From contig NC_068563.1 in NCBI RefSeq assembly GCF_022201045.2, positions 248,001 to 312,000 of the forward strand: DNA of 64,000 nt, given 5' to 3'. Source of the stretch: Citrus sinensis. Its lineage: Eukaryota > Streptophyta > Magnoliopsida > Sapindales > Rutaceae. Under the pieces are notes generated by a model. It did not search any database and was not told the origin of the DNA. It worked only from the letters and a program-made list of their open reading frames with translations. The translations under genes were made by a program, and so were the position numbers. Below, piece by piece: positions 32,859 to 46,493 of this stretch (the stretch's first letter is position 1; each line of letters begins with the position of its first letter).

Positions 32859-35800
32859 ATGGCTTCCTTTCTTGGTTTCTTCACTTATATTACTATTTTT
32901 CAGGCAAGAACAAGTTTTCATTTTTGAGTCATTTACAGTGTTGATTACATAAAATGTTCATTTGCTTCGTTGTATGTAACGTGTTAAAAAGGAGTTACTT
33001 CTATACTTATTGAATGTTGATTGTGTATGAATGTGACAGCTGAATTATTTGTTTTGTCAAGTAAATAATCAATTTTGACGCTTTTGTGTGTAATGTTTTA
33101 TAGGGTGAATTGAGGTGAATTATGCATCTGGTCAATTTCCCAGTTCCATTGAATGTTGTTGTGTTATTGAACTGATATATGTATATTTTTTTTGGGTCTT
33201 AGGTTATTCTTCTTGCATGTTTAGTGACTGCAGAGAAGACTGATACCCTTTTAATCAAGGATGTCACTTCTAGGTAAGGCCACTTTACTTTCAAACTCAA
33301 GTTGTGTAATTCTGTTTGTTCCGATTAATGTGTTGTCATCATTGGTTTTGATTTCTTATTAATGATATCTTGTTGAGCTGCAATGGTGGGCCTTAGCAAA
33401 TGATAACTTGTGAATTTGTGTAAGAAGTTTGAGGTTCCCTCTCTTCTCTCATTTGTGGGATTGCTTCATTCTTGCTGGTCAGTGAAAGGCATTCTAAAGA
33501 ATATTGTGCAATGTACGACATATGCGGAGAAAGGAGTGATGGAAAAGTTCTAAATTGCCCTTATGGTTCCCCTTCCGTGAAGGTACATGTACTCTTGCTA
33601 GATACCTGCTGCATTATGAGAGGTCTTACAACTCGCGGTGTATGTTTTTGCAGCCTGATGAGCTGTTTTCTGCCAAAATCGAAAGCTTGTGTCCATCAAT
33701 AAGTGGGAATGTTTGTTGTACAGAGACTCAATTTGAAACACTGAGGGCACAGGTTCAACAGGTTAGAATGCTTTATGTAGTTCCAATCCTTGTGTGTTTA
33801 TGCTATGCTGAATGGCTTCAATTAGGCCATGTTTAGGTCTGAACATAGTACATGTTTCTTGTTTTGTATCATTGTTCGTCTGATTTTTTTATAGGTGATG
33901 TGTTTATATGGGCTAACTTATGTAATCTATTGCAGGCTATACCTTTCCTTGTGGGTTGTCCAGCATGCTTGAGGAACTTTTTGAACTTATTTTGTGAGCT
34001 CTCATGCTCTCCTAATCAAAGCCAATTCATCAATGTGACTTCTGTCTCCGAGGTGAGGCCATAATGCCTTTCAGAGCTTGTTTTGTAATGAGTACCCTGT
34101 AAGTTTAATCACTTCACAGTTACTTACAGGCTTATATTTCTACTTAGGTATGCTTACAGGAGTTTTATCCGTATTGCCAGCTTCTTTATAATGCGAGTCC
34201 AATTATATTTGGCATTTCAATGTAACAGTGTTGTCAGTATTGTTCTTTTCAGGTTAATGGCAATTTGACTGTGGATGGTATTGACTATTATGTAACCAGT
34301 ACTTTTGGAGAAGAGCTTTATAACTCCTGTAAGGATGTAAAGTTTGGGACTATGAACACTCGGGCCATAGATTTCATTGGTGCTGGTGCTAAAAGCTTTA
34401 AAGGTGATTTGCTGTGTCAATATCCTCTGCACAAAATTGCTCAATATGCGACATCTTTGATATGAACGTGGTTGTTTTTTGTATTTTCCATTTTTTTGGC
34501 AAATTGTCATGGTCATCCCTGTTTGTAATGAGAAATTGTTTGGCTTCTCTAAGTCTTAATCTTTTTGTTTTATTATTGTTTTTACTAGAGTGGTTTGCTT
34601 TTATCGGTCAGAAAGCACCTCCTGGATTTCCTGGTTCTCCATATGCCATAAACTTTAAGTTAAGCATTCCTGAGTCATCAGGATTGGAGCTTATGAATGT
34701 ATCCACGTACTCATGTGGCGACACCTCCCTGGGCTGCTCCTGTGGTGACTGTCCTTTGTCACCTATGTGCTCTAGTTCTGAACCTCCTTCTCCCCCAAGG
34801 AAAGAAGCCTGCACAATTAGAATTGGGTCTCTTAAGGTTGGAAATGATGCAGATATAACAATAAATTTTCTTTTGGCTTTTCTTCTCTTGATGGTTGACT
34901 GGTTGGCTTTGATTTCACAATGTTGATGACTAAGATGTGTATCATTTACTAGGTGGTATTGTCTGATGTTTGTAGGTTAAATGTGTTGAACTTTCGTTAG
35001 TGATTGCGTATGTTGTTTTGATTTCTACATTTTTTGGATGGGCTCTGTTTCAACGGACAAGAGAAAGGAGGATACCGCCATCTAGTGTTGAGCCATTGAT
35101 AAAGTCCACAAGTGACAGTGGACCTGATTCTGGTATCATGGAGGAGGTAAAAGTATATTTATGTTACTAGTTTACTATCTTATGTTCTTTCCCACTTCCG
35201 ATAAGATTGGCTTGACGTTCTAGAGTATTTTGCATTTTTCAGTGTTAAGTAAAATAAGTACTTGTTGGAGCTTCTCTGATATTCCTTTCTTTGCTCTGAC
35301 AGTCATGGTTCATTTAGCTATTTGGTACAGTGAGTATTGTATAGTTGTACTGACATTTGACCTTCCCTGAAAGGTGGTTAAACTTGAGCTAATATTGTGT
35401 AAAATGCTTTTCTTCTTCTTCATATATTTTTTTTGTCTGCATCCTCTTGTTTCTATATCTGTTTGGAATTACAATTTTGTACCTGGTGTTAATCTGTGCT
35501 TCTTACATTCCATCATATGTGCTTTTTAAGGCTTAGTTGAGTGGTATGTCTTGTGCCATGAATAGGTAAATGCAAGGGATCTTCTACCGACCGAGGGGGG
35601 CGGGCTTTCTGTTGTTCAAGGATACATGTTGAGCTTTTACAGGTCAATCACAAGACTGTTACTTGTGTTGTCTATAGTATATGCTGAACAAATTTTGATG
35701 TTTTTGTGCAGGACTTATGGAAGATGGGTTGCTGCGAATCCTGCTTTTGTGCTCTGTATGTCGTTAGCAATTGCTTTTGTGCTTTGTTTAGGGGTAATTC

Positions 35801-38800
35801 GTTTCAAGGTGGAGACGCGGCCAGAGAAGGTATGATATTGGCATCTCTGTAACCTTTTGGGTTATGTGCAAGAGATTTGTCTCTTAAATTCACCAACTAT
35901 TTGCTAATTGCTACAATCAGTTGATATAAGTGCATGAGCCTTATAAAGTGCAGCAATTATAATTGTGTTCCTTCGGCACTCACCATTCATTGTGCATGGC
36001 TGGTAGTGTTTTCCTTTCCTCTTTACTTTTCTGACAGATGTATCTATATAGTTGTGGGTAGGTCCTGGGAGTAGGGCAGCGGGAGAGAAACAATTTTTTG
36101 ACAGCCACCTTGCTCCCTTCTACAGAATTGAACAGGTTGTTTCCTTGTTTCTCTTCTTTATCTTTATCTACAGATTTATCATAATAGCTGTTGCCTGATG
36201 ATTTGTTTGCTTAGTAATGGTAATGCTAAATTTTTGCCACTTGTTATTTCCATAATTCAGCTAATATTAGCGACCTTACCTGATCCAAAGAATGGCAAGC
36301 AACCCAGTATTATCACAGAGGATAACTTCCAGTTGCTCTTTGAAATGCAAAAGAAGGTACTCGTGCTTGGTGCTACTTTTCAGAAAGCCCTCTGATATTT
36401 GAGCATTAAGTTAAATTATCCTTAATTTGAAAGGGTCAGTATGATTGAGCTTTCCTGTACTTGTTTTATTTATTTATGTCATGACTTTATTGATTTGTGT
36501 TTACTCCTTAATTTTGACAGGTTGATGGAGTACGTGCTAATGATTCTGCCTCATTGGTATCCATAACTGACATTTGCTTGAAGCCTCTTGGCGAGGATTG
36601 TGCCAGTCAGAGTGTTCTGCAGGTCTTTTAATACTTTAATTCATTTCCATGGTTTTGGTCCTGAGTTGTCTGCCAATATATGTTGTATCATGTGTCTATA
36701 CTCTACCAGAATGGACAGCTGATTTTTTTTTTTTGTTGGGGGGGGGGGGGGGGGGGGGTTTTGGAGGTTCCATGCTTATCATTTTTCAGTGGGAGATATT
36801 TTTCTTTAATCTTAAAATATGTTCTTAATTTCACCATTATGAAGCATAATATATATTTTAAGTATTAACATCTTAGTTCTCGTATCTTTTGCCCTTCTCA
36901 TAGTATTTCAAAATGGATCCTGAAAATTACGATTCCTATGGAGGCATTGAACATGCTGAGTATTGTTTTCAGGTATAAAGCTAGTTGCTGTTACATGACA
37001 GTTACTCAGGTTTATATAGGGCTATTACTTGCATTTGACTTTTAAATTCCCTTTGTGTTCCTATTTCAGCATTATGCCTCTTCAGACACATGTTTGAGTG
37101 CATTTAAGGCTCCTCTTGATCCAAGCACTGTCTTAGGAGGATTTTCCGGAAACAATTATTCTGAGGTAATACTTTCATCCCTTTCCTTGAAAGCTGATTA
37201 TATGGTAACCATTGATGTGTTTTAATTTCAGGCTTCTGCCTTTATTATCACGTATCCTGTTAATAATGCAATTGATGAAACAAGCAAAGAGAACAGAAAG
37301 GCTGTGGCTTGGGAAAAGGCTTTCATTCAGTTGGCAAAGGTCTGGCTATGTTGATTGTTTAGTGGTATTTGAATTTCATGTTTGAATTTCTTAATTTCAT
37401 CTGTCGCTGAAAAAAAATATCTGCACATCCATTGCCTTAATGAGGGATAAAAATATAACATTATATTATTGAACTCCCTCACTATGATATCCAATTGTTT
37501 GGCATAGAGGTTATTCCTCTGGGTCAGAAAAAAAAATAATGACTATAATCTAAATGATCAAGAATTTTTTGAGAACTCAACAATAGAAACCAGCCCTGAG
37601 AGCCAGTGCCTTAATGTTCCTGTCTTTGACATGATAGGTGAGTTTTCAACTCCTTCAAAAGCTGAACAATTTCTTTCAGTGGAACAAGGTGATGTTTTGT
37701 TGTTCAAACGTGAACTAGAACATGGATGAGCAGGCACATGCTTGGCTAAGTTTTGAGTAAATCAAAGGCTTTCTGATTGTGGGTAGTTGGTTGCCAATGA
37801 CATAAAAGATCTTGCACGCTCAGAGAGTATGGTTGGCATTTTCTGTCTAAGTTTGGGATATTATCATTTTACCACCAAAAAATTGAAGGGAAATAATTAG
37901 AGAATTAGGAAATTGATAACCCTAAAATCGGCCCCTCTCTCTCATTAATTTTTTTCCTTTAATTAAATTATTATTGTTTTTAGTTGTGATTAATACTTGA
38001 ATTTCATAGATTATAATAATAATTTTGAAGCAGAATTTTTTATTATTTTTTTGGTTGTTTGTTGTAATTTTGCATATTCTTCATTATTTTTATTAATTAG
38101 AATTTTCAGTTGTTTTTTAAATCTTATTAATTGTTATTATTATTTTAAATTGTTATTATTTTTTAGTTGTGATTAATACTTGAATTTCATAGGTTATAAT
38201 ATTAATTTTGAAACATAAATTTTTATTAATTGTTCTTTGTCGTTTATCGTAATTCTGCATATTATTCATTATTTTTTATTAATTACAATTTTTAGTTGTT
38301 TTCTAAATCTTATTTTTTTTCATTGTTTCTTTTTTTTCAAAGGGTAAAATTATCTTTTATTCTCTTGGGAGTAAAATCGACTTTTAACTCATTTTTTGTT
38401 AAACATTAACGTTTTTCCAACGGAAAGGTGGTAAGTTGATAACAACGCAAACGTTTAGTGGTAAAATGCACTTTTCAGCAAAGCATGGTATTGACATGAT
38501 ATGTCAGAATAACTTTGGTGGTAAAATGATAATATTCCGTCTTAAGTTTTTATCTAATTCTAAGGGTGTTTTCTTGTGATGATGGTTCAGCAAGTTTATT
38601 TGGAAGACCAAATTGCCCTCTTTTATAGGGTACGGACACATGTATAGTGGGATAATTATCTCTTTCATACAACTCTGGATTCTTTTTAATTAAAAGAGCC
38701 CATTTTGAAGGAACTAATTTGGCTGGTTAGAGCGTGGCTGCATTTGTTTGATTTGTTGGCTGTGATTTGTAATTCATATATCTTACACAATTTCAGATGG

Positions 38801-41800
38801 TGGGATGTAAATTAAATTTCCAAAGAAATAAATTTGACAGGAGGAGCTGCTACCAATGGTTCAGTCTAGCAACCTTACTCTTTCATTTTCATCAGAAAGT
38901 TCGCTTGAGGAAGAACTGAAAAGAGAAAGTACTGCAGATGTTGTCACCATAGTAGTAAGTCTCTGAGAATAGTTCTCTTCACATTGGCCAACTTCCATCT
39001 GAGAACAATCAGTTTCATGTGGTGTTATTAATGATTTAATTGGTTGTTTTCTTAATTGTTTTCTCCACTTTGGCCATCGGCACGTCAGGCAAGCTATCTT
39101 GTAATGTTTGCATATATTTCTGTGGCACTGGGAGACACACCTCGTTTTTCTTCTTTCTATGTCTCATCCAAGGTACGATTTTATTTTTGCTTTAAGTTGT
39201 GCTCTACTTATCTAATTTTTAAATGGATTTTCTGTGTGATTGTTTGTAATATATACTGAGGTTTGCTTGGGTAGTTATTTTGTGGGATAAAACCTAATGT
39301 GTAAGTATGCATGACTAAAATACATTATGGAGATAATTATTGTGTTTTTAGTATTGTTGTTATTGTTCATGTTAGTTCTACTACTGTTGCTACTGTTGAG
39401 TTTCATTAAGGTCCTCATGCTTGAGTTGATTCTCAAATGAAGTTGTAATATGTAACTTCATGCTGAGTAGAGGTATATCTTCTGCTAATTGAGAACTCGA
39501 TATCTGTGCAACAAAAACAGCTGTGTTATTAATCCATCTGCCTTATGATTTTGGTCTCCAGGTGTTGCTGGGCCTTTCAGGAGTTATCCTTGTTATGCTT
39601 TCTGTACTTGGATCTGTTGGATTTTTCAGTGCCATTGGAGTTAAATCTACATTGATCATAATGGAAGTTATTCCTTTTCTTGTCTTAGCTGTAAGTTTGT
39701 TCTTTAATTTTCTTTCAATGCCATTGTTTTCTTAATAATGTTCGTGGGTGCAGTTGTGTCCTACATTCAACTTGGGTCTACCAATCTAGGATTAAATGAA
39801 CTCCCTAAATTTTTCTTGGCTTTTCTTCATTCTACATTTTCTTGTCCTATATTTAACATGCCTGAGAAGTTCTGTACAGGTGTGTTTAGTGTCAAAGAAA
39901 CACCCATGTCATGTTTCATATTATGTATTCATTTAGGCAGAGTGGCTATTTGTGACATACTGATTTTGGAATATTTTTCTTATTGTTTTTATATTTAATT
40001 CTTTTTACATGGTTCCTATAACATTTAATCAGGTTGGAGTGGATAACATGTGTATATTGGTTAATGCTGTAAAACGGCAACCGATGGAGTTAGTTCTAGA
40101 GACACGAATAAGCAATGCACTGGTTGAAGTTGGTCCTTCCATAACTCTAGCTAGTTTATCTGAGTTTCTGGCATTTGCTGTTGGAAGCTTCATCCCTATG
40201 CCAGCATGCCGTGTCTTCTCTATGTTTGCAGGTTAAAAGATTCCTTGTATCTTAAAGGCTAATTTTTAAACACTCATGTCTTGGAATTTGACATTTAGGT
40301 TCACTGAGTTTTTTTTATCTTTTCTTCCCCTGTAGCCTTGGCTGTTTTACTCGACTTCTTTCTGCAAGTTACTGCCTTTGTTGCACTGATAGTTTTTGAC
40401 TGCTTAAGAGCTGAGGATAACAGGATTGACTGTTTTCCATGCATAAAGATTCCTTCATCTGGTGGAGAATCTGATGAAGGTATTTTTTTAAGCAATCATT
40501 ACATTGTTTTCATTGTATTTTTGGCGGTGCCTAAAAGTTGTAAGCAGCATAGTGTTAGATCTCCTGTTTTCTTATTCGCTAGCATCTCTTATCAAGTTAT
40601 TTTGGTGAAGTATAGGCATCAACCAGAGATCCCCTGGATTGCTGGCTCGATATATGAAGGTAAAACTTTCAGAATCTCTGAAAGCTATATTTTTGAAATC
40701 TATGGAATAAATCATCTTGTTAAATATAGAGTTGCAGACAATTTTTTGCTTAATCTGTATGGAAGATATTATTATTGTTAATCAAGTAAAGTATGTTTAT
40801 TGAGATATGTTGAGGATGTTAATTCCCTTGGAGAAAATGTGAATAGCTATATTCTCTTGCTTTTATTTTAAAAGATATTATTTCATGCAGGAAGTTCATG
40901 CACCCATTCTGGGACTTTGGGGAGTGAAAATGGTAGTTGTTTCTGTATTTCTTGCCTTCACTGTGGCAAGCATTGTAAGTCATGACTTTTAACATTATTA
41001 TTGTTCTCTTATTATTTTATATCTTGGAAGTAAAATTCTTATCCATGTAAATTCTTGAGTTCCTTTATTATATTACCTTTTTTCTTATCCTTAAAGGCTT
41101 TATCTACAAGGATTGAGGCTGGTTTGGAGCAACAGATTGTTCTTCCTCGGGACTCCTATCTTCAAGTTTGAACTCTCAGTTGATTTTTTCTGTCTTTTGT
41201 TAGTGGATTAGGTTTTATATTTTCCTTTATTGGACCTTATTGACCATCAATTTTTTTTTATGCATCAGGGGTATTTTGATAATACCACAGAGTATCTAAG
41301 AGTTGGTCCTCCATTATATTTTGTTGTTAAGGATTACAACTACAGGTATCAGCCCGGTTGTTTTTTCATGCTCTTTTCTTTCATATTGATCAGATAACAA
41401 GAAGTTTTCTGACCCCGCCCAAAAAAAAAAAAAGTAAAATTAACTTAACGGCATTACCGTAAAGCAGTCTCCAATGAACACTCAAGGATGCTTTAGCCTG
41501 TCAACAGGAGTTGATTTTTTTTCTCTTTTTTCTCCCTTTTTATCTTGAGCATACAAAGCAACAAAGTCAAAAAAATTTAGGGTCAATGCATAACTGAAAT
41601 GGAGTTTAACACTATAGTTTAATTAAGCATCTTCTGACTGTTTTGTTTGGGTGTTAAATGGCTTTCATACTCAGCTCGGAATCAAGACATACAAACCAGT
41701 TGTGCTCCATCAGCCAGTGCGATTCAAACTCTCTTTTGAATGAGGTAATTCGATGTTTGAGTCATTTTCAGTTTACTGTTAGGTGCACAGCACTGTATCA

Positions 41801-44800
41801 ACTTTTACTCTTGATACATTTGACATATCCATATCAAGGATTGCTGACTCTTTATGTACTCCAATAAGTATGTAGTTGGATTTAATTTCTAAATGTTGCA
41901 TTATTTACTATTACTTGAAAATTAATATCTTCTTGGTGCTCATAACACCTTCCCCAATGTGATGAATCCTTTATCTCAAATATATGTGAAAGTGTTGTCA
42001 TAAGCTAGCATTAATTTTTCTTCATATTCTTTTTTTCCCCTCGTCTCATGATTGATGCATAATGGTTGAAGATTTTTCTTTTTGTCTCTTGGTATTCCTA
42101 TTCTTGTGTATTTGTTTGTTCTGAACAGATATCGAGGGCATCTTCAATTCCAGAGTTAAGCTACATAGCCAAGCCTGCTGCTTCATGGCTTGATGACTTT
42201 CTTGTCTGGACCTCACCAGAGGCTTTTGGCTGCTGTCGGAAGTTTGTGAATGGTACTTATTGTCCTCCTGATGATCAGGTTTGAGCTTCTTCCACATGTG
42301 CCATGCTGAAGTTTAAGTGGTCATTCAGTGTCTTTAATATTTTTTGCCAGAAGGGCTCATTCTTGGAGACACACATGAGCACGTTCTCGCACAGAACCAT
42401 CTTTGCTTCCACTGTCATGCACCTGCACACTCACACACTGCAACACCTTTTCACATTGTCAACATTATGTTGATGGTCTAGTTATAAATAATTTTATGCA
42501 TTTTGATTTGCATTGAAAGGTAATAACTAGTATGCTGACATTGTCTGACTGATTCGATGGAGTTCATTTTTCTCCCATTTAGCCATATTTAGCAATTAGA
42601 TATTCTTTTAGTAGATGATTGTTTACTGTTAGATTACTTAAGCAATTAAATTTTTCTCTAGCCACCCTGCTGTTCACCTGATGAAGAACCCTGTGGTGTC
42701 AATGGAGTCTGCAAAGACTGTACAACGGTAATTCCCCCATTCTCCTCCCTTTGTTTGTTCAAGGCCATATTTTCCTCCTTTCTGTTGGCCAAAGTTCTCC
42801 AAAATACTTGTTACTTTATACTGATCTTTGATAAGGAATTTTGAGTTGTATAGCGAATATAACATATCATCTGAAATGGGTTGAAAGACTTATATTTTTG
42901 AGTTTCTTGTAGTGCTTTCGTCACTCAGATTTGGTTAACAATCGACCATCTACGGAGCAATTTAGGGAGAAGCTTCCATGGTTCCTAAACGCACTGCCAT
43001 CTGCTGATTGTGCAAAAGGTGGCCATGGGGCCTACTCCACTAGTGTGGATCTAAATGGTTAGCTGAAGCCTTCTTCTGGCACATACTTTGTAAACATGAG
43101 CCAAAAGCCTCCAAGTGAGATAATAGAATTGGTTACAATGATCTGTTTCTAACTTTTTGGCAGGCTATGAAAGTGGTATTATACAAGCATCGGAGTTTCG
43201 CACTTTTCACACGCCACTGAACAAGCAGGTATGACTGTTGACTGAGGCTAAAATTGTCAATCATAGCGTGATATGTAACACTCTTTTAACCGCAATTTCC
43301 TCAGGGTGATTATGTTAATTCATTGCGAGCTGCACGGGAGTTCAGCTCAAGAATGTCTGATACCTTAAAGGTTTGAACTCAACCTTCCAGCGTACCAATT
43401 ACATATAGCTAGATTGATTTTCATTTCATCCATCCTCTTCATGTTGCTGGAGTGGCGCTGCATCATTGATTTTCATGCTTTCCATCAATTCTCTGCAGCA
43501 TTGCTTTTCTGATTCTCTGCTGCATTATTTGTCTAATGTAGATCAATATTTTTCCATATTCGGTGTTCTATATCTTCTTTGAGCAATATCTGGATATTTG
43601 GAGGGTTGCTTTGATCAACATTGCTGTAGCACTTGGTCAGTATTCCAAACACCATAAGGACAATTCTATAATTTCAAAACTAGTTTTGTTTTATATATAA
43701 TTTTGGCAGACATCCGGTTTTATGATCTTTTGGTTCTTCAGACTATTGATCAATTACAGTGATGCTCATAACCTTCGCCTCGTAGTTGAACCTTATTACC
43801 CTTTTTTTCTTTTTTCAATGTCTGTTATAAATCAGTAATCATTGTCATATTTTTATTATTTCTATTTTGGTGAGTTTATTGTTTAGATGTGACTTTTTAT
43901 TAGCTCCTTTTTGTGGTTATACTGGGATTTGAACTTTCAGCTTCTCATTACATCTGTTTCTAACTGAATATTTATTTGGTAATAATAACAGGTGCTATAT
44001 TTATTGTTTGTCTACTTATGACATCCAGGTTTTAATTCCTCATCTGGTCCTTGTTTTTCCTTTTGGTACTTAAGTCTTTTTTACCCCTTAAATTGACATA
44101 TTTGATTTTATTTTCCCCTTGTCCTTTGCTTTCTGAATGAAGTTTGTGGAGTTCAGCAATCATACTTGTTGTGTTGGTGATGATAGTCATTGATCTCTTG
44201 GTATGCTTTCACAATATACTCATTGCTTGTTTTGTTATTCTTTTTCTTGCTGGAATATCTACATGCTGTTTTATTCGTATATTCCTATCATATAATACTC
44301 TATTTCTATCACATTGAGTTTAAATTTACCATTCTCCTCTTTTGCATTCTCTATTAATTTTCATGTGTACGAAACTCACAATTCTGTTGGTTTCTGCAGG
44401 GAGTTATGGCAATTCTGGGTATTCAGCTCAATGCAGTTTCTGTTGTAAACCTTATAATGTCAATAGGGATTGCTGTTGAGTTCTGTGTGCATATAGTGCA
44501 TGCTTTTCTGGTTAGTAACATTAGGCTCTTCTTCGTTTAGATATCAAGGTTTGTTGTCGTATGACAATTTGTTTCTGCCCTATGCAGGTAAGCCATGGGA
44601 ATCGGAACCAACGATCACAAAAGGCTCTGAGTACCATGGGAGCTTCCGTCTTCAGGTTGACCTTACACTAGTATTTCCCAGTTCAAGTGTGTTGGTATTT
44701 GCAGTGTGCTGTAGAATTACAAAATTGGGAAAAATTTGGACGCGTTACCTATTTAAAGTAGAAACTGTAGATGGCAGCATAACATGAGATAATCTTTGAC

Positions 44801-45735
44801 TTGGTGGATAATAGTGTTTGTGTGAGTCTCTTGTTGGACTTACCTATAGCTTTTATTCTGAAGTCAAACAACTGGAAATCATAAATTTTTTTTTTTATTT
44901 CCTTTATCCACAAACTTCTTAACCCTTCAACATTTTAATTTCAAAACACGATTATAATACCTCCGCTTTACTTGTTCAGCATTCATATGAGTTCTTGGTC
45001 CATGGCTGTGATGGAAACTAAAATGTATTTTCTCCATGAAAAGATGGACCAACAAATTCTTTTGTTTTGTTGTGCTTGGGTTATTATTATTTACTTCTAT
45101 TATCTGAGTTCTTTCTTTTGGTTACTTTTTGATAGTGGAATTACACTCACAAAGCTTGTTGGAGTAATCGTGCTTTGCTTCGCCAGATCAGAAATTTTTG
45201 TGGTCTCGACCCATTCTCTCCCATCTTTCGATAACTAATAATGGCACACGTAATGGATATAAGAATAATACTCTTCAATGTTTTGCAGGTTTATTACTTC
45301 CAAATGTACCTGGCATTGGTTATTATTGGTTTCTTGCATGGACTTGTGTTTCTACCAGTAAGTAAATTAAATTTTTCTGTGTTTTGGCTCTCTGTGGCCA
45401 AGACTATATATGCACCCTTCACTCTTCACGACTCCCATTTTAAGGTGATTTGACTTCTTGAAGAGACACGGCCCTGCCGGTCATTGAACTTTGGAATTGC
45501 ATTATGGAATAAAAATGACTGACTGACTATACGCAAAGAAAAATGTTGCCATCAGATTCAATGTTGCACTCTTTACCACATCTCGGCCTTCCCATATGGA
45601 TTGACAAGATCCCAACTTAATATATTTGTTTTGTGTTTTCAGGTGATATTGAGTCTGTTCGGTCCTCCATCGAGGCATATAATCATCGAGAAACAGCAAG
45701 CAGATGAACCATCTACTTCATCAAACTTGAGCTAA
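32859..45735 (+). CDS. NPC1: NPC1-type intracellular sterol transporter
   Basis: A 39-exon model closes in frame with 1287 residues, the size of plant NPC1 proteins. Exons run from 32859-32903, 33203-33273 and 33483-33582 through to 45289-45357 and 45643-45735. A signal peptide (about 1-25) precedes the Cys-rich luminal sterol-binding domain ([15 protein letters not shown]-type [34 protein letters not shown]-like). [10 protein letters not shown] marks the next transmembrane region, and [17 protein letters not shown] opens the middle luminal domain. The sterol-sensing domain spans about 620-800 ([38 protein letters not shown]). A Cys-rich third luminal domain and RND-type C-terminal membrane segments ([19 protein letters not shown]) follow. 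NPC1 moves sterols out of late endosome/vacuole lumens; in plants it affects sterol and sphingolipid balance. Intron 1 has a GC donor, and intron 16 carries a TIR element. Confidence 0.95.
36738..36759 (+). repeat. Poly-G tract in NPC1 intron 13
   Basis: An unbroken run of 22 G after a T-run. It lies in the intron between exons ending at 36622 and starting at 36904. It could form a G-quadruplex in DNA or pre-mRNA, and its length is likely unstable or prone to sequencing error. Confidence 0.85.
37855..38538. mobile_element. TIR element (MITE) in NPC1 intron 16
   Basis: The left end is GGGATATTATCATTTTACCA and the inverted right end is GGAATATTATCATTTTACCA, giving terminal repeats of about 25 bp. 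The interior is AT-rich, non-coding and 684 bp long, with internally repeated TTAGTTGTGATTAATACTTG blocks (about 37979 and 38163). Flanks resemble each other (TCTAAGTTT and TCTTAAGTT), a possible degraded 9-bp target duplication. It makes up much of the 1.5-kb intron. Confidence 0.7.
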
Positions 45736-46493
45736 TTGGTGTGAAAAAAGTATAGCACCCATTTTGGGGGTTTGACTTCGTCTCTTGGTTTTTCTTACTG
45801 TAATGCAAGTTAATTTGTTGGCCCCTAAATTCTTTTAGTCAGTGCATGCTTTCTCGATTACTGTTTATTGGATGCACAGAACAACAAAGCTACCCAATTC
45901 TTTGTTGTAAATTCACTGAGAAAGCTTCATGTATTTTTGGCTCTACTCTACTGAGTTGTTCGTATACCTTTCTAACTTGAGCAGTATAAGCAACCTTTTT
46001 CGACAAGATCATTGCTTGTATGAGACACAAGTAGTTGTAGGCGACCCGTAGCAGTAGGTATGTATGAATAAATGAAAAATGGAAGCAATGCTAATGCGAC
46101 TCCTCTTTCTTATCAATCATTATTACACATCAAATGGTTTAAGCTCATTAGTCATCCTCGTAAGTAACCATGATGCGGGTTTCCCGTGTGTAACCTGGCT
46201 CGTTCTGGGATTATATCCTCTTGTGCCATCACAAAGCAAATCTAAAAGATTGTTAAATCAAAATCACAGAGCCGAATAAATCATTCTAGGTTATTGTCAT
46301 CATCTCATAAAATGTAGAAATATTAAGTTTGTTGTTCTGTAAAGATACTGGAAATTCTAAATCAGCAAAATGTTGGAATAGCGACTGACGATGGGTGTGT
46401 TAGTTCATACTCTTGTCCCGCCACTGCAGTTGAAACGAACATTTAAACTTTGGAAACGAACGCAAGAAGTGACGGTTACGATTAGCTAACAAC
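45736..46493. other. NPC1-PPR intergenic spacer
   Basis: 3' UTR of NPC1, then the promoter of the PPR gene. Short frames here have no family resemblance. Nothing else is seen. Confidence 0.55.
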
